Origin: Thermogemmatispora sp042408965
Lineage (GTDB): Bacteria; Chloroflexota; Ktedonobacteria; Ktedonobacterales; Ktedonobacteraceae
Length of the DNA: 64,000 bases
Assembly (NCBI GenBank): GCA_042408965.1
Contig: JBHOQN010000089.1
Coordinates: forward strand, 62,001-126,000
Reading direction: 5' to 3'
The position numbers were made by a program, and so were the translations under genes. This document shows, piece by piece, positions 8,389 through 16,710 of this stretch. The stretch's first letter is position 1. Each line of letters opens with the position of its first letter. Under the pieces are notes generated by a model. That model was not told the DNA's origin, searched no databases, and worked only from the letters and a program-made list of their open reading frames with translations.

Positions 8389-9006
8389 TCAGGCTTCTTC
8401 CGAGACGGCCCCGCTCACCGGCAGAGTGCGCACCAGCTCCGCTACGAACTGCTCCTCAGCCTTCGCAAAGAGTGGCTCTCCCACCAGATGACGTAGAAAG
8501 ACATACTCGAAACAGGCCCCCAGCAGGAGCGCCGTCAACGCGAACGGGTTCACCCCGGCGGCGAGGCGGCTACTGCGCTGCTCCTCCAGCAGGTACAGAG
8601 CCAGGCGCTCGTGAAGGCAGAGAGGACCCTGGGGACTCTCCCGAACGGTCGGCATCTGCACCAACCGCCGATAGCGCTGCAGCAATTCCGCGTCGGCCAT
8701 CAACGAGGCCACCACGGGAACCAGACCATCGTAGTAGCGCAACACCGCCAGGGCAATGCGCTCAAGATTCGCTTCCAGCCGTCCGCTTCCAGCCACCACG
8801 CCTTCCAGCACGTCCAGCAGATCGGGAAGACGCTCCTGCAGCACAGCCAGGAGGAGCTCTTCCTTGCACTCGAAATGCTTGTAGAGCGTGCCTTCAGCAT
8901 AGCCAGCCTCGCGCGCAATCTCGCGCGTTGTGGCGTGAACCAGGCCTCGCACGCGCAGAATGCGCGCGGTCGCTTCCATGATCTGCTGGCGCGTGCGCTC
9001 ACTCAT
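8389..9006 (-). CDS. TetR-family transcriptional regulator
   Basis: 205 residues. The N-terminal TetR helix-turn-helix runs from about 8 to 55 (TTREIAREAGYAEGTLYKHFECKEELL). The C-terminal domain is all-helical and ligand-binding, specificity unknown. The gene overlaps the end of the peroxiredoxin gene by 4 nt (ATGA), so the two are translationally coupled in one operon. A 20-bp inverted repeat in the operon promoter (9540-9559) is the likely operator, implying autoregulation and control of the peroxiredoxin. Which ligand releases it is not visible; a peroxide- or electrophile-derived compound would fit the partner gene. Confidence 0.92.
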   Translation of the reverse strand: MSERTRQQIMEATARILRVRGLVHATTREIAREAGYAEGTLYKHFECKEELLLAVLQERLPDLLDVLEGVVAGSGRLEANLERIALAVLRYYDGLVPVVASLMADAELLQRYRRLVQMPTVRESPQGPLCLHERLALYLLEEQRSSRLAAGVNPFALTALLLGACFEYVFLRHLVGEPLFAKAEEQFVAELVRTLPVSGAVSEEA

Positions 9007-9506
9007 GACGCCGCAGCCTCCTGCTCCAGCGTGCGCAGGATCTTCAGCGCTTCCTCAACGTGCTTTTCAGGGCTGAACTGGGCGGAGAAGATGTGGCGCA
9101 CCACGCCACGCCGGTCGATGATGTAGGTGACGCGCCCCGGCAGCAGACCGAGCGTGGTCGGCACCCCGTAGCGCTTCCTGACGGCCCCTCCGCGATCGCT
9201 CAACAGGATGAATGGCAGCCGATGCTGCGTGGCAAACTGCTGATGCGACTCCGCAGAGTCCGAACTGACGCCGATGACTTCGGCACCAACCTGTTTGAAA
9301 ACCTCATAGCTGTCGCGGAAACAGGCTGCCTCGGCAGTGCAGCCCGGCGTGTTGTCCTTCGGATAAAAGTAGAGCACAATCACAGACTTGCCGATGAAGT
9401 CCTTCAGGCTCACCGGCTTCCCCTCCTGATTGGGCAGGGTGAAATCGGGTGCCAGGTCACCAACCTGCACCTTGCCCCGTCCCGTGGAGGTACTCTCTGT
9501 GGTCAT
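9003..9506 (-). CDS. bcp: Peroxiredoxin of the Bcp/PrxQ type
   Basis: This thiol peroxidase reduces hydrogen peroxide and organic hydroperoxides in the cytoplasm. It has the AhpC/TSA fold, with GDLAPDFTLPNQ at the start, YFYPKDNTPGCT around the peroxidatic cysteine, and the conserved Arg further on. The second cysteine is five residues after the first gap position (C-TAEAA-C), whereas most PrxQ proteins have C-x4-C. The start at 9506 (MTTEST, 167 residues) follows AAAGGAAG at good spacing; an in-frame ATG at 9536 has no ribosome binding site. It is first in an operon with the TetR gene, behind a strong promoter that contains a palindrome. Confidence 0.93.
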   Translation of the reverse strand: MTTESTSTGRGKVQVGDLAPDFTLPNQEGKPVSLKDFIGKSVIVLYFYPKDNTPGCTAEAACFRDSYEVFKQVGAEVIGVSSDSAESHQQFATQHRLPFILLSDRGGAVRKRYGVPTTLGLLPGRVTYIIDRRGVVRHIFSAQFSPEKHVEEALKILRTLEQEAAAS

Positions 9507-9539
9507 AGGTTGCTTCCTTTCGTATGGATAGCTCACCAG

Positions 9540-9559
9540 GTGAGTGAGCGTTTACTCAC
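9540..9559. promoter_or_regulatory. Predicted TetR operator of bcp-tetR
   Basis: GTGAGTGAGCGTTTACTCAC: the left half GTGAGTGAGC and the reverse complement of the right half (GTGAGTAAAC) match at 8 of 10 positions. It lies just downstream of the -10 box, over the expected transcription start. Confidence 0.65.
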
Positions 9560-9564
9560 ACAGC

Positions 9565-9593
9565 AGTATATCCACTAGCGCCAGCTCTGTCAA
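9565..9593 (-). promoter_or_regulatory. Promoter of bcp-tetR operon
   Basis: On the minus strand, perfect TTGACA (9593-9588), 17-nt spacer, TATACT (9570-9565). Confidence 0.8.
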
Positions 9594-9700
9594 GGCAGCC
9601 TGGCTGACTGACCGCACCGCTGATAACCCGCCACCAGCCAGACCTACCTGCCCATCCTCTGAGACTGAGAGACGGCCAGGCCCGACCAGGGTCGAAGGCG

Positions 9701-9709
9701 TGATATAAT
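9701..9709 (+). promoter_or_regulatory. Extended -10 promoter of aldehyde dehydrogenase gene
   Basis: TGATATAAT (TG at 9701-9702, TATAAT at 9704-9709) without a good -35 box, about 80 nt before the ATG. Confidence 0.6.
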
Positions 9710-9788
9710 GTGGGGTCCTGTGCATGATCACTCAGCGATCCGATCGATCAGCGACGATCCCACATACTACTCATTGAGGAGCTGGACC

Positions 9789-11282
9789 ATGTCTCTCTCA
9801 ACGCCCATATCTGATCACATGACCGGGCAGCAGCAGGTCTTCAAAAACTTCATCGGGGGCCGCTGGCGCGCGTCTTCCAGTGGTAAGACCTTCGTGAGCA
9901 CGAACCCCGCTCGGCGCAGCGAGGTCATCGGCCACTACCAGGAGTCGACGGCCGCCGACGTCGAGGAGGCCGTGCAGGCCGCCCGGACGGCACAGCCGGC
10001 CTGGGCCGCCACGCCCGCGCCCGAGCGCGGCGAGATCCTCCTGCGCGCTGCCCTCGTGCTTGAACGTGAGAAAGAGGCCCTCGCCGCGTTGATGACACGC
10101 GAGATGGGCAAGATTCTGAAGGAGACGCGCGGCGATGTGCAGACCGCCATCGACGTGGCGAAATATATCGCCGGCGAGGGCCGGCGCGCCGAAGGGGAGA
10201 CCGTTCCCTCGGCCCTGCGCGGCAAGATCTGCCTGACGGTTCGCCAGCCGCTGGGCGTGGTGGGTATCATCACACCCTGGAACTTCCCACTGGCGATTCC
10301 CGCGTGGAAGACCTTCCCCGCGCTGCTGGCAGGCAACGCAGTTGTGCTCAAACCGGCCAGCGACACGCCGCTTCTGGCGCTCAAGCTGGCCGAGATATTG
10401 CAGGAGGCCGGGCTGCCAGACGGCGTTTTCAACGTGGTCACCGGTCCCGGCAGCACGCTCGGCGACGCCCTCGTCAGCCATCCCGGCGTCAACATGATCT
10501 CCCTGACTGGCTCGACCGAGGTGGGCCGGCGCGTGGCGGAGATCTGCGGCCGCGACCTGCGCCGCTGCTCGCTGGAGCTGGGCGGTAAGAATGCCGTGAT
10601 CGTCCTCGAAGACGCCGATCTGCCGCAAGCTGTCGAGAGTGTCGCGCTGGGAGCGTTCGGCACCAGCGGTCAGCGCTGCACAGCGACCAGCCGCGTGATC
10701 GTCCAGCGCTCCGTGGAGCGCGAGTTCTCCGAACGCCTGGTCGCCGCGGCCGAGCGGCTGCGCATCGGCGATGGATTGCGCGAGGACGTGGAGATGGGTC
10801 CGCTGGTGAACATGGCCCGCGTGCGCGCCGTCGACGAGTACACACAGATTGGCAGGCAGGAGGGGGCACGCCTCCTGACTGGTGGCGCCCCGCTCAACGA
10901 GGGGGAATACAGCGAGGGGGCTTTCTACCGACCGACGATCTTCAGCGAGGTGCACCCGCAGATGCGCATCGCGCGCGAGGAGGTCTTCGGCCCCTTCGTC
11001 TCGATCATCCCGGTGGCCTCCTACGAAGAGGCGGTTGCGGTGGCCAACTCCACCATGTATGGCCTCTCAACGGCCATCTTCACACGCAGCAGCCATTACA
11101 CCTTCCGCGCCATGCGTGAGATCCAGTCGGGCCTGATCTACTTCAACGCCCCGACCACCGGTGCCGAGATCCACCTCCCCTTTGGCGGCATGAAGGCCAG
11201 CGGCAACGGCCATCGCGAGCTTGGCTCCGGCGCGGTCGCCGACTTCAGCGAGATCAAGACGATCTTCGTGGTCTACGAATAG
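9789..11282 (+). CDS. NAD(P)-dependent aldehyde dehydrogenase
   Basis: A 497-residue ALDH-superfamily enzyme that oxidises an aldehyde to its acid. It shows the N-x-x-x-W region ITPWNFPLAIPAWK, the coenzyme-binding TGSTEVGR, the general-base glutamate in LELGGKNAV, and the catalytic cysteine in GQRCTA. EEVFGPF and PFGGMKASGNGHRELG follow. The alpha-ketoglutarate semialdehyde or succinate-semialdehyde branch is possible, but substrate cannot be assigned. The start at 9789 follows GAGGAG and lies downstream of the promoter at 9701-9709, which excludes a longer frame from 9708. It stands alone between divergent and convergent neighbours. Confidence 0.93.
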   Translation: MSLSTPISDHMTGQQQVFKNFIGGRWRASSSGKTFVSTNPARRSEVIGHYQESTAADVEEAVQAARTAQPAWAATPAPERGEILLRAALVLEREKEALAALMTREMGKILKETRGDVQTAIDVAKYIAGEGRRAEGETVPSALRGKICLTVRQPLGVVGIITPWNFPLAIPAWKTFPALLAGNAVVLKPASDTPLLALKLAEILQEAGLPDGVFNVVTGPGSTLGDALVSHPGVNMISLTGSTEVGRRVAEICGRDLRRCSLELGGKNAVIVLEDADLPQAVESVALGAFGTSGQRCTATSRVIVQRSVEREFSERLVAAAERLRIGDGLREDVEMGPLVNMARVRAVDEYTQIGRQEGARLLTGGAPLNEGEYSEGAFYRPTIFSEVHPQMRIAREEVFGPFVSIIPVASYEEAVAVANSTMYGLSTAIFTRSSHYTFRAMREIQSGLIYFNAPTTGAEIHLPFGGMKASGNGHRELGSGAVADFSEIKTIFVVYE

Positions 11283-11334
11283 CCACCGGCCCCTACAGGC
11301 CTGGCTACTCCATCTGACAGCGCTTCGCTCTCCG

Positions 11335-12600
11335 CTAGGAGCGCTGCAGCTCAAACTGCGCAAAGAGGGCCTCCCAGACGTCCTGATTCTCCAGGCGCTC
11401 GTAAAGGGAGGCCACGCGCGAGTTGATGGTTTCAAAAATCACGCGCAGAATGCGCAGAAGCACGGTCGAGGCCTCATCGTAGAACTCGGCCGAGCGCTGG
11501 ATATCGCCATGCAGCACCTCGTGGCAGAGGGCAGTGAAGTTCTCCACATCAATGTGATTATTGCTGATGATGAACTTATAGTTGCCCATATAGCGCAGGT
11601 GCTCGCGCGAGAGCAGGGACTCCAGAGTATTGGGATCAAGCTCCGTCCCATTGGCACGGCAGGTATCGGCCAGAGCGTCCATCGTCCAGTTGATATACTC
11701 CACCAGGCCTGGGAGTTGCTCGGTCGGGCCTTTGCGCCGATACCAGTCCTGCTCCATACGGCTGATCAGATTCAGCAGCTCAAAGCTTTCCATACGCATC
11801 TTCTCTGCAGGATCGGGCAGGCGTACACCGCGGCTGCCCTTCTGAGGGGGATGCAGCTCCTGCGGCACCGGGATCAGCAGACGCTGCTGCACCAGGGTCG
11901 CCAGATCGCGCGCTACCTCCAGCTCGGGTCGGCGCAGACCGGTCGCGATTTTGCGCACCCAGCGCTGCATGTTCACGTGGCTCAAGATCTCGATCAGACG
12001 CGCGTTGAAATTCATCGGGTAGGGAATGGCCGGTGTCATCTGCAGGATGGTGCGCATGCCATTGGGCAGGAAGAGCCGGAGCTGCTCCCACTCATCAGAG
12101 TAGCGCACCATCTCCATCGTCACACGCACGATCTCCAGGCCCAGCGACTGCTCGCCATAGGGCAGAAAGGGGTGTCTGTTGGGGCTGGTGATAAACTCAT
12201 AGCTGCCCTCGCGCCAGAGCGCCAGCTCGCGCGCCGTCCAGAGGGCCTTCGTGCGCAGCGCCTCGTAGAGCTGCTGCTCGTTGATCACTCGCATGGCAAT
12301 CAGGCGCTCGCCGATGCGCCGCCCTAAGGCGTCCTGCAGTTGCTGTGAAAAGGCGAACTCGACCTGCTGAAAGGTTGCCATGCCGAGCTGCTGCAGCACA
12401 TCCCCCAGCGTCAGCGCCCCCGGATCAAGCTCAGAGCAGTTCGCGATCTTGCCATCATCGAAATAGAGCACACCGACACGCCCCTGCTCGTGCTTGAGAT
12501 GCAGAGCACCTGTCACCGACCCCAGCTCCATCATCTGCAGAATCTCAACCAGCCCGAAATCTTTCAAAGACCCCTGCAAGGGTCTGGTATTCGTCGTCAT
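11335..12600 (-). CDS. DUF4388 (PATAN) domain protein
   Basis: 421 residues. The N-terminal 100 residues match the DUF4388/PATAN pattern (LQGSLKDFGLVEILQMMELGSVTGALHLKH...GVLYFDDGKIANC), a domain common in Chloroflexota and delta-proteobacterial signalling proteins and thought to mediate interactions in two-component or gliding-type pathways. The rest, about residues 105-421, is helical with no recognised domain. No receiver domain or membrane segment is present. It converges with the aldehyde dehydrogenase gene. A role in signal output is inferred from the domain only. Confidence 0.8.
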   Translation of the reverse strand: MTTNTRPLQGSLKDFGLVEILQMMELGSVTGALHLKHEQGRVGVLYFDDGKIANCSELDPGALTLGDVLQQLGMATFQQVEFAFSQQLQDALGRRIGERLIAMRVINEQQLYEALRTKALWTARELALWREGSYEFITSPNRHPFLPYGEQSLGLEIVRVTMEMVRYSDEWEQLRLFLPNGMRTILQMTPAIPYPMNFNARLIEILSHVNMQRWVRKIATGLRRPELEVARDLATLVQQRLLIPVPQELHPPQKGSRGVRLPDPAEKMRMESFELLNLISRMEQDWYRRKGPTEQLPGLVEYINWTMDALADTCRANGTELDPNTLESLLSREHLRYMGNYKFIISNNHIDVENFTALCHEVLHGDIQRSAEFYDEASTVLLRILRVIFETINSRVASLYERLENQDVWEALFAQFELQRS

Positions 12601-12696
12601 ACCTCCCCCTCAAATCAGGCTCGCCGCCAGGACCTCACTGTCAGCCAGAGTTATAGTAGAGTACACTTCCTGCATTATAACAGATGCCAAGTCATT

Positions 12697-13941
12697 TCAA
12701 CAAGCACCTGTTTTCTCACGGGGCGTGCCAGCTTCCTCCAGGGCCGCTCGCAGCAACGGGAGGAGGGCCTCCCAGGTGTAGCGCTCCTCCACGAGGCGAC
12801 GTCCCTGGCGGCCCAGTGCGCGGGCGCGCTGGGGATCACGCAGCAGGGCAATCAAGGCCGCGCTGAAGTCCGCCACATCGCGAATCAGGAGATGCTCGCC
12901 ATCGCGCACGGCCAGGCCCTCCGCTCCCAGGGGCGTGGTGACGACCGCGCGCTCCAGCGCCAGGGCCTCGAGGATTTTATAGCGCGTCCCGGAGGCCTGC
13001 AGCAGCGGTACGGGAACCGCCGCGGCGCGGCGTAGGTACGGGCGCACATCCGCCACCGTCCCGGTGACCACCACCTCAGGCTCGCGGCGCAGCCTGGCGA
13101 CCAGCCCGTAGCGATCGCGTCCCACCAGCACCAGGCGTGCGGCGGGACAGGCGCGGCGCACCGCGGGCAGCACACGTTCGCAGAGCAGCTCCGCCGCCGC
13201 GACGTTGGGCTGATAGCCGAACTCCGCTGGGTAAACGAGATCCTGTGTGGCCACTTCTGCCACCTGAGGCGCCTCAGGCGGCACACGCTCGTTCTCGTAG
13301 TGTGACAGGTCGAGCGCATTGGGCAGGCAGCGCAGGCGTATGCGGTCGCCGCAGATGCGCCGCTGCCGCTCCAGGTCAAGCTCCGAGGGCAGCCAGATCT
13401 CGTCGGCCCAGGGGAAACAGCGCTGCTCACGCCTGCGAAAGACACGCGCCCGCAGCTGAGCCGCGTGGGCCTCGGCGGGCGTCGCCGCCAGCGCGGCCAA
13501 CTGACGGGCCAGGGCGCTCTCGACATTGTGGCAATCGATAAAAACATGCAGGCCGCGGCGTTTGAGTTCCGGGGCCAGCTCGCTGGCGTAGGGATGGACC
13601 AGCACCACATGGGTCGCTCCCTGGGCGGCGAGCCAGGCCAGCAGCGGCTGGCGCTGGCTGGCGAGCGAGCGCTCCACCCAGGAGGGCCAGAGGTGACGGA
13701 GCCACAGCAGGTGCGCCTGCAGACCGCGCGGCGGCAGAAAGGCACTCAGCTCAGGCTGCGTGGGATCGGAGGAGGGCAGGGCCGCCAGATCGACCGGGCC
13801 CCGCTCACGCAGATCCCAGACCAGCAGCGGCTCTGGCGCCACCGCACGCGCCAGCAGGACCTGGAGCTGATAGAAGCGGATCTGGAGTCCCCCAATGATC
13901 GGGGGCGCCACCACCCAGGGCGCAATCAGAGCAACACGCAT
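12697..13941 (-). CDS. Glycosyltransferase, GT-B fold (GT1/GT4 type)
   Basis: 414 residues with an N-terminal MRVALIAPWVVAPPIIGG glycine-rich acceptor-side motif. The C-terminal nucleotide-sugar domain contains LVYPAEFGYQPNVAAAE, ARLVLVGRDRYG and the donor-site segment LLQASGTRYKILEALALERAVVTTPLGAEGL. This architecture resembles sugar transferases that follow PEP-CTERM/exosortase-type or polysaccharide clusters. Acceptor and sugar cannot be read. No other polysaccharide genes are adjacent; the gene appears solitary and divergent from the SDR gene. Confidence 0.87.
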   Translation of the reverse strand: MRVALIAPWVVAPPIIGGLQIRFYQLQVLLARAVAPEPLLVWDLRERGPVDLAALPSSDPTQPELSAFLPPRGLQAHLLWLRHLWPSWVERSLASQRQPLLAWLAAQGATHVVLVHPYASELAPELKRRGLHVFIDCHNVESALARQLAALAATPAEAHAAQLRARVFRRREQRCFPWADEIWLPSELDLERQRRICGDRIRLRCLPNALDLSHYENERVPPEAPQVAEVATQDLVYPAEFGYQPNVAAAELLCERVLPAVRRACPAARLVLVGRDRYGLVARLRREPEVVVTGTVADVRPYLRRAAAVPVPLLQASGTRYKILEALALERAVVTTPLGAEGLAVRDGEHLLIRDVADFSAALIALLRDPQRARALGRQGRRLVEERYTWEALLPLLRAALEEAGTPREKTGAC

Positions 13942-14074
13942 ACAGCCATCGTCCTCCCACTTGCAGAGCTTGCCTTGCTTTCTTCCTGATGCTCAGCCAG
14001 CATTGTCTGATAAAATCCCCACGGATGTCAAACCGCAGCCCCAGAGGCGCGGCGTGAAAAACCTCGCCACATTT

Positions 14075-14083
14075 TGCTATAAT
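14075..14083 (+). promoter_or_regulatory. Extended -10 promoter giving a leaderless SDR mRNA
   Basis: TGCTATAAT: TG at 14075-14076 and TATAAT at 14078-14083. The ATG begins at 14091, 7 nt after the -10 box, where transcription itself should start. GTGAAA at 14054-14059 is a weak -35. Confidence 0.7.
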
Positions 14084-14090
14084 TCCGAAC

Positions 14091-14804
14091 ATGAGTATTC
14101 GCGATCGTGTCGCCATCATCACCGGCGCCGGACGAGGGATCGGACGCGCCACCGCGCTGCGCTTCGCCCGCGAAGGAGCCCATGTCGTGCTCTTCAGCCG
14201 TACGGCGGAGCATCTCGAGGAGAGCCTCGCGGCCATCCGCCGCCAGGGGGGCAGCGCCCTGGCGATCAGCGGCGATGTCTCGCGCGAAGAGGAGGTACAG
14301 GCCCTCTTCAGGCGTACCCAGGAGACCTTCGGCCACCTGGATATTCTGGTCAACTGCGCCGGTATCGTCGCTCTGCGGCCCTTCATTGAGATGGAGACAG
14401 CCGTCTGGGATGCGGTGCTCGCTACCAACCTGCGCGGAACCTTCCTCTGCTGCCGTGAAGCCTTTCGCCTGATGGCCCCGCAGCGGCGAGGGGTGATCAT
14501 CAATATCTCCTCGCTCTCGGGCGTCAAGGGCGTGGAGAAATTTCCCGGCCTGAGCGCCTACAACGTCTCAAAGGCGGGCATTGCCAGCCTGACCGAGATC
14601 CTGGCGATCGAGGGCCGGCCGCACAACATCCGCGTCTGTGCCGTCAGCCCCGGCGCCGTGGATACTGAGATGCTCCGTCAGGCCGCGCCGCATCTCAAGG
14701 CGGGCATGACCCCGGAGGATCTGGCCGAGCTGCTGCTCTTCCTGGCTGCGGATACCGGCCGCATGCTGAGCGGGAGCAATCTGGAGATCTTCAGCAACGC
14801 CTGA
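14091..14804 (+). CDS. Short-chain dehydrogenase/reductase
   Basis: 237 residues, classical SDR. The NAD(P) motif is TGAGRGIG near the N-terminus, followed by NCAGIV. The catalytic Ser lies in NISSLSG and the Tyr/Lys pair in YNVSK. The closest style is 3-oxoacyl-ACP reductase, but the substrate is open. A pyruvoyl-tetrahydropterin synthase gene follows 156 nt downstream on the same strand, so a sepiapterin-reductase-like role is conceivable. The -10 box ends 7 nt before the ATG and there is no Shine-Dalgarno sequence, so translation is probably leaderless. Confidence 0.9.
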   Translation: MSIRDRVAIITGAGRGIGRATALRFAREGAHVVLFSRTAEHLEESLAAIRRQGGSALAISGDVSREEEVQALFRRTQETFGHLDILVNCAGIVALRPFIEMETAVWDAVLATNLRGTFLCCREAFRLMAPQRRGVIINISSLSGVKGVEKFPGLSAYNVSKAGIASLTEILAIEGRPHNIRVCAVSPGAVDTEMLRQAAPHLKAGMTPEDLAELLLFLAADTGRMLSGSNLEIFSNA

Positions 14805-14960
14805 AGGGGGCAGACGCCGTCTAGCAACAGGTCAGTCTCTGCCGGGCCTGGGCAAGAGAGGCCAGGAGAGCCAGCGGGTAGGGAGTGCCCTTGCAACGCA
14901 ATGCAACGCGACGCAACGACATACGACATACGCATGCGCCAGCTGTCAGGAATACACAAT

Positions 14961-15389
14961 ATGGTCTACTTAACGAGACGTGCCAGCTTCAGCGCCTCGC
15001 ACCGGCTCTGGAGCACGGCCCTCAGCGAGAGCGAGAACTGGAATCTCTACGGGAAATGTGCCAATCCCAACGGGCACGGCCACAACTACATCCTGGAAGT
15101 CACGCTCCAGGGAAGACCCGATCCACGCACGGGCATGCTGATGAACCTGAGCGATCTGCGCGAGATCATGCATCGCGAGGTAGTGGACTGGGTTGACCAT
15201 CGGCACCTGAATCACGACGTACCCTGGCTTGCCGACTGCATTCCGACGACAGAAATCCTGGTGATGAAGTTCTGGGAGCGCCTGGAGTCAGCCCTACCAG
15301 AGGGGCTGCTCTACGAGGTCAGGCTCTACGAGACCGACAATAACAGTGCGGCCTACCGCGGCGAGCACCACCCCCTCACTCATCCATAA
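14961..15389 (+). CDS. 6-pyruvoyl-tetrahydropterin synthase / QueD family
   Basis: 142 residues. Zinc-binding histidines lie in SASHRL and in GHGHNY, and the catalytic cysteine in YGKCANPNGHGH. The pterin-anchoring glutamate is in LYETDNNSAAY near the C-terminus. The cysteine motif and ETDNNSA are closest to PTPS, which makes 6-pyruvoyl-tetrahydropterin from dihydroneopterin triphosphate; QueD, which makes carboxytetrahydropterin for queuosine, is the alternative. No queC/queE genes are near, and an SDR precedes it. The ATG at 14961 follows CAGGA; a longer in-frame start at 14901 exists but adds residues atypical for the family. The 3' end overlaps the convergent exonuclease gene by 14 nt. 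Confidence 0.88.
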   Translation: MVYLTRRASFSASHRLWSTALSESENWNLYGKCANPNGHGHNYILEVTLQGRPDPRTGMLMNLSDLREIMHREVVDWVDHRHLNHDVPWLADCIPTTEILVMKFWERLESALPEGLLYEVRLYETDNNSAAYRGEHHPLTHP

Positions 15390-16569
15390 GTGAGCGGAGG
15401 CGAGCCTTCCAATCGTTCCCGCTCTCACCATCATCGGCCTCGCCGATCGTCCAGCTACGGGCGCCATCGGTGAGCCGCGTCGGCTGAGCGGCCGGGGGAC
15501 GCGGCGCCGTATTGAGCGTGCGCAGCGCCGTCTGCGCCGCCTTGCGCACATCATAGACCGGATCCTGCAACAACGCACGGATGGCCTCGCGGCAACCCTG
15601 CTGGCCAAGGCGCCCCAAAGCCCGCGCCGCCGCGGCCCGTTCGTCGGAGGTCGGCGCCCGCAGGAGGGCGCTGATATCGGCGGCGAGGCCGGTCAGTGAG
15701 AGGTCCGCGATGAGGCGCAGCAGACGGCTGCGGCGCATAGGGTGACGCAGCACCGCCAGGGCAGCGCGGCAATCAGCGTAGATCTGCTCATCGCTCAGCA
15801 GGCCCTTCTCACGAGCGTCAGCAATGGCCAGCTCTGCGGGCAGCGAGACCGCTCCGCGCAGAAACGGCTCGATCCAGTCAGCAACGGGTTCAAGCGCGCC
15901 GACATACTCGTGCAGCACCAGGATATGATGGTAGTGCTGATCGAGCCAGTAGTAGAGCGCCAGCGTCATCTCGGCATCGCGTGCAGCATAGGCCACCATC
16001 GCTGGCGGCAATGGACGCCGCGCCCAGTCGGTGCGCTGCAGGCTCTTGTCGAGATGCACCCCGAAGGCGCGCTGCAACATAGCCGCCAGCGAGGACTCGT
16101 TCTGGCCGAAGATTGAACGACTGGCGGCCTCCAGATCAATATAGTGCGCCACGTTCAGGCCCCGCTCAGCCATCACATGCAGATCAGCCCCCGCGCCATG
16201 CAGCAGAATACGGATGGCCGCGTCCTCAGTGACCGCCGCCAGAGGCGAGAGGTCAGCCAGTCGCCAGGCATCGATCACAAAACAGGTGCCGTCAATGGCT
16301 AGCTGCAGCAGCGCCAGACGGTGCGCAGGAGCGCTCTCCCCCAGCGCACGCGCGCGCCCCTGGACAAACTCAGCGTCAACGCCGATGATGCGGGCAGCAG
16401 CCAGCACCTCGACAGCGGCGCGCAACTGGTCCGGCCGATCAACGTAGATCCGTGTGCCCTTCTCAGGCGCTCGACCGGGTGGCGGGGTCGGGCCAAGATA
16501 GCCCGGCTGAATCTTTTCCTGGATACTCGATTCCAGCGAAGCATCTTTGTCTTTCAACGCTTCTGCCAT
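15376..16569 (-). CDS. RNase D-like 3'-5' exonuclease fused to HEAT repeats
   Basis: About 397 residues (an in-frame GTG at 16578 adds three). The DEDDy exonuclease domain (about 40-230) shows GVDAEF (Exo I), HGAGADLHVM (Exo II) and YAARDAEMTLALY (Exo III with the Tyr). RNase D normally carries one or two HRDC domains after this core. Here the C-terminal part instead contains HEAT/PBS-type repeats (about 300-370: ERAAAARALGRLGQQGCREAI, then DVRKAAQTAL). The likely role is 3' end processing of RNA, such as tRNA precursors, with the HEAT part as a protein-interaction surface. Fold calls are firm, substrate inferred. Confidence 0.88.
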   Translation of the reverse strand: MAEALKDKDASLESSIQEKIQPGYLGPTPPPGRAPEKGTRIYVDRPDQLRAAVEVLAAARIIGVDAEFVQGRARALGESAPAHRLALLQLAIDGTCFVIDAWRLADLSPLAAVTEDAAIRILLHGAGADLHVMAERGLNVAHYIDLEAASRSIFGQNESSLAAMLQRAFGVHLDKSLQRTDWARRPLPPAMVAYAARDAEMTLALYYWLDQHYHHILVLHEYVGALEPVADWIEPFLRGAVSLPAELAIADAREKGLLSDEQIYADCRAALAVLRHPMRRSRLLRLIADLSLTGLAADISALLRAPTSDERAAAARALGRLGQQGCREAIRALLQDPVYDVRKAAQTALRTLNTAPRPPAAQPTRLTDGARSWTIGEADDGESGNDWKARLRSLMDE

Positions 16570-16710
16570 CCTAGTCACAAAAGCTACAATCTATAGCTGC
16601 CTGCCGATCTATGTGTGTCTCCCACTATAGCAGATTCTGGCGTAGTCGTACAGATAGTATTTATCGTTCTCTATGCCGACGCGAATCACGCAGACGCGCA
16701 GAAAGGGGGA

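Noticed and set aside
9798..10955. Long frame antisense to the aldehyde dehydrogenase
   Set aside because: Shadow of a well-supported gene; no ribosome binding site.
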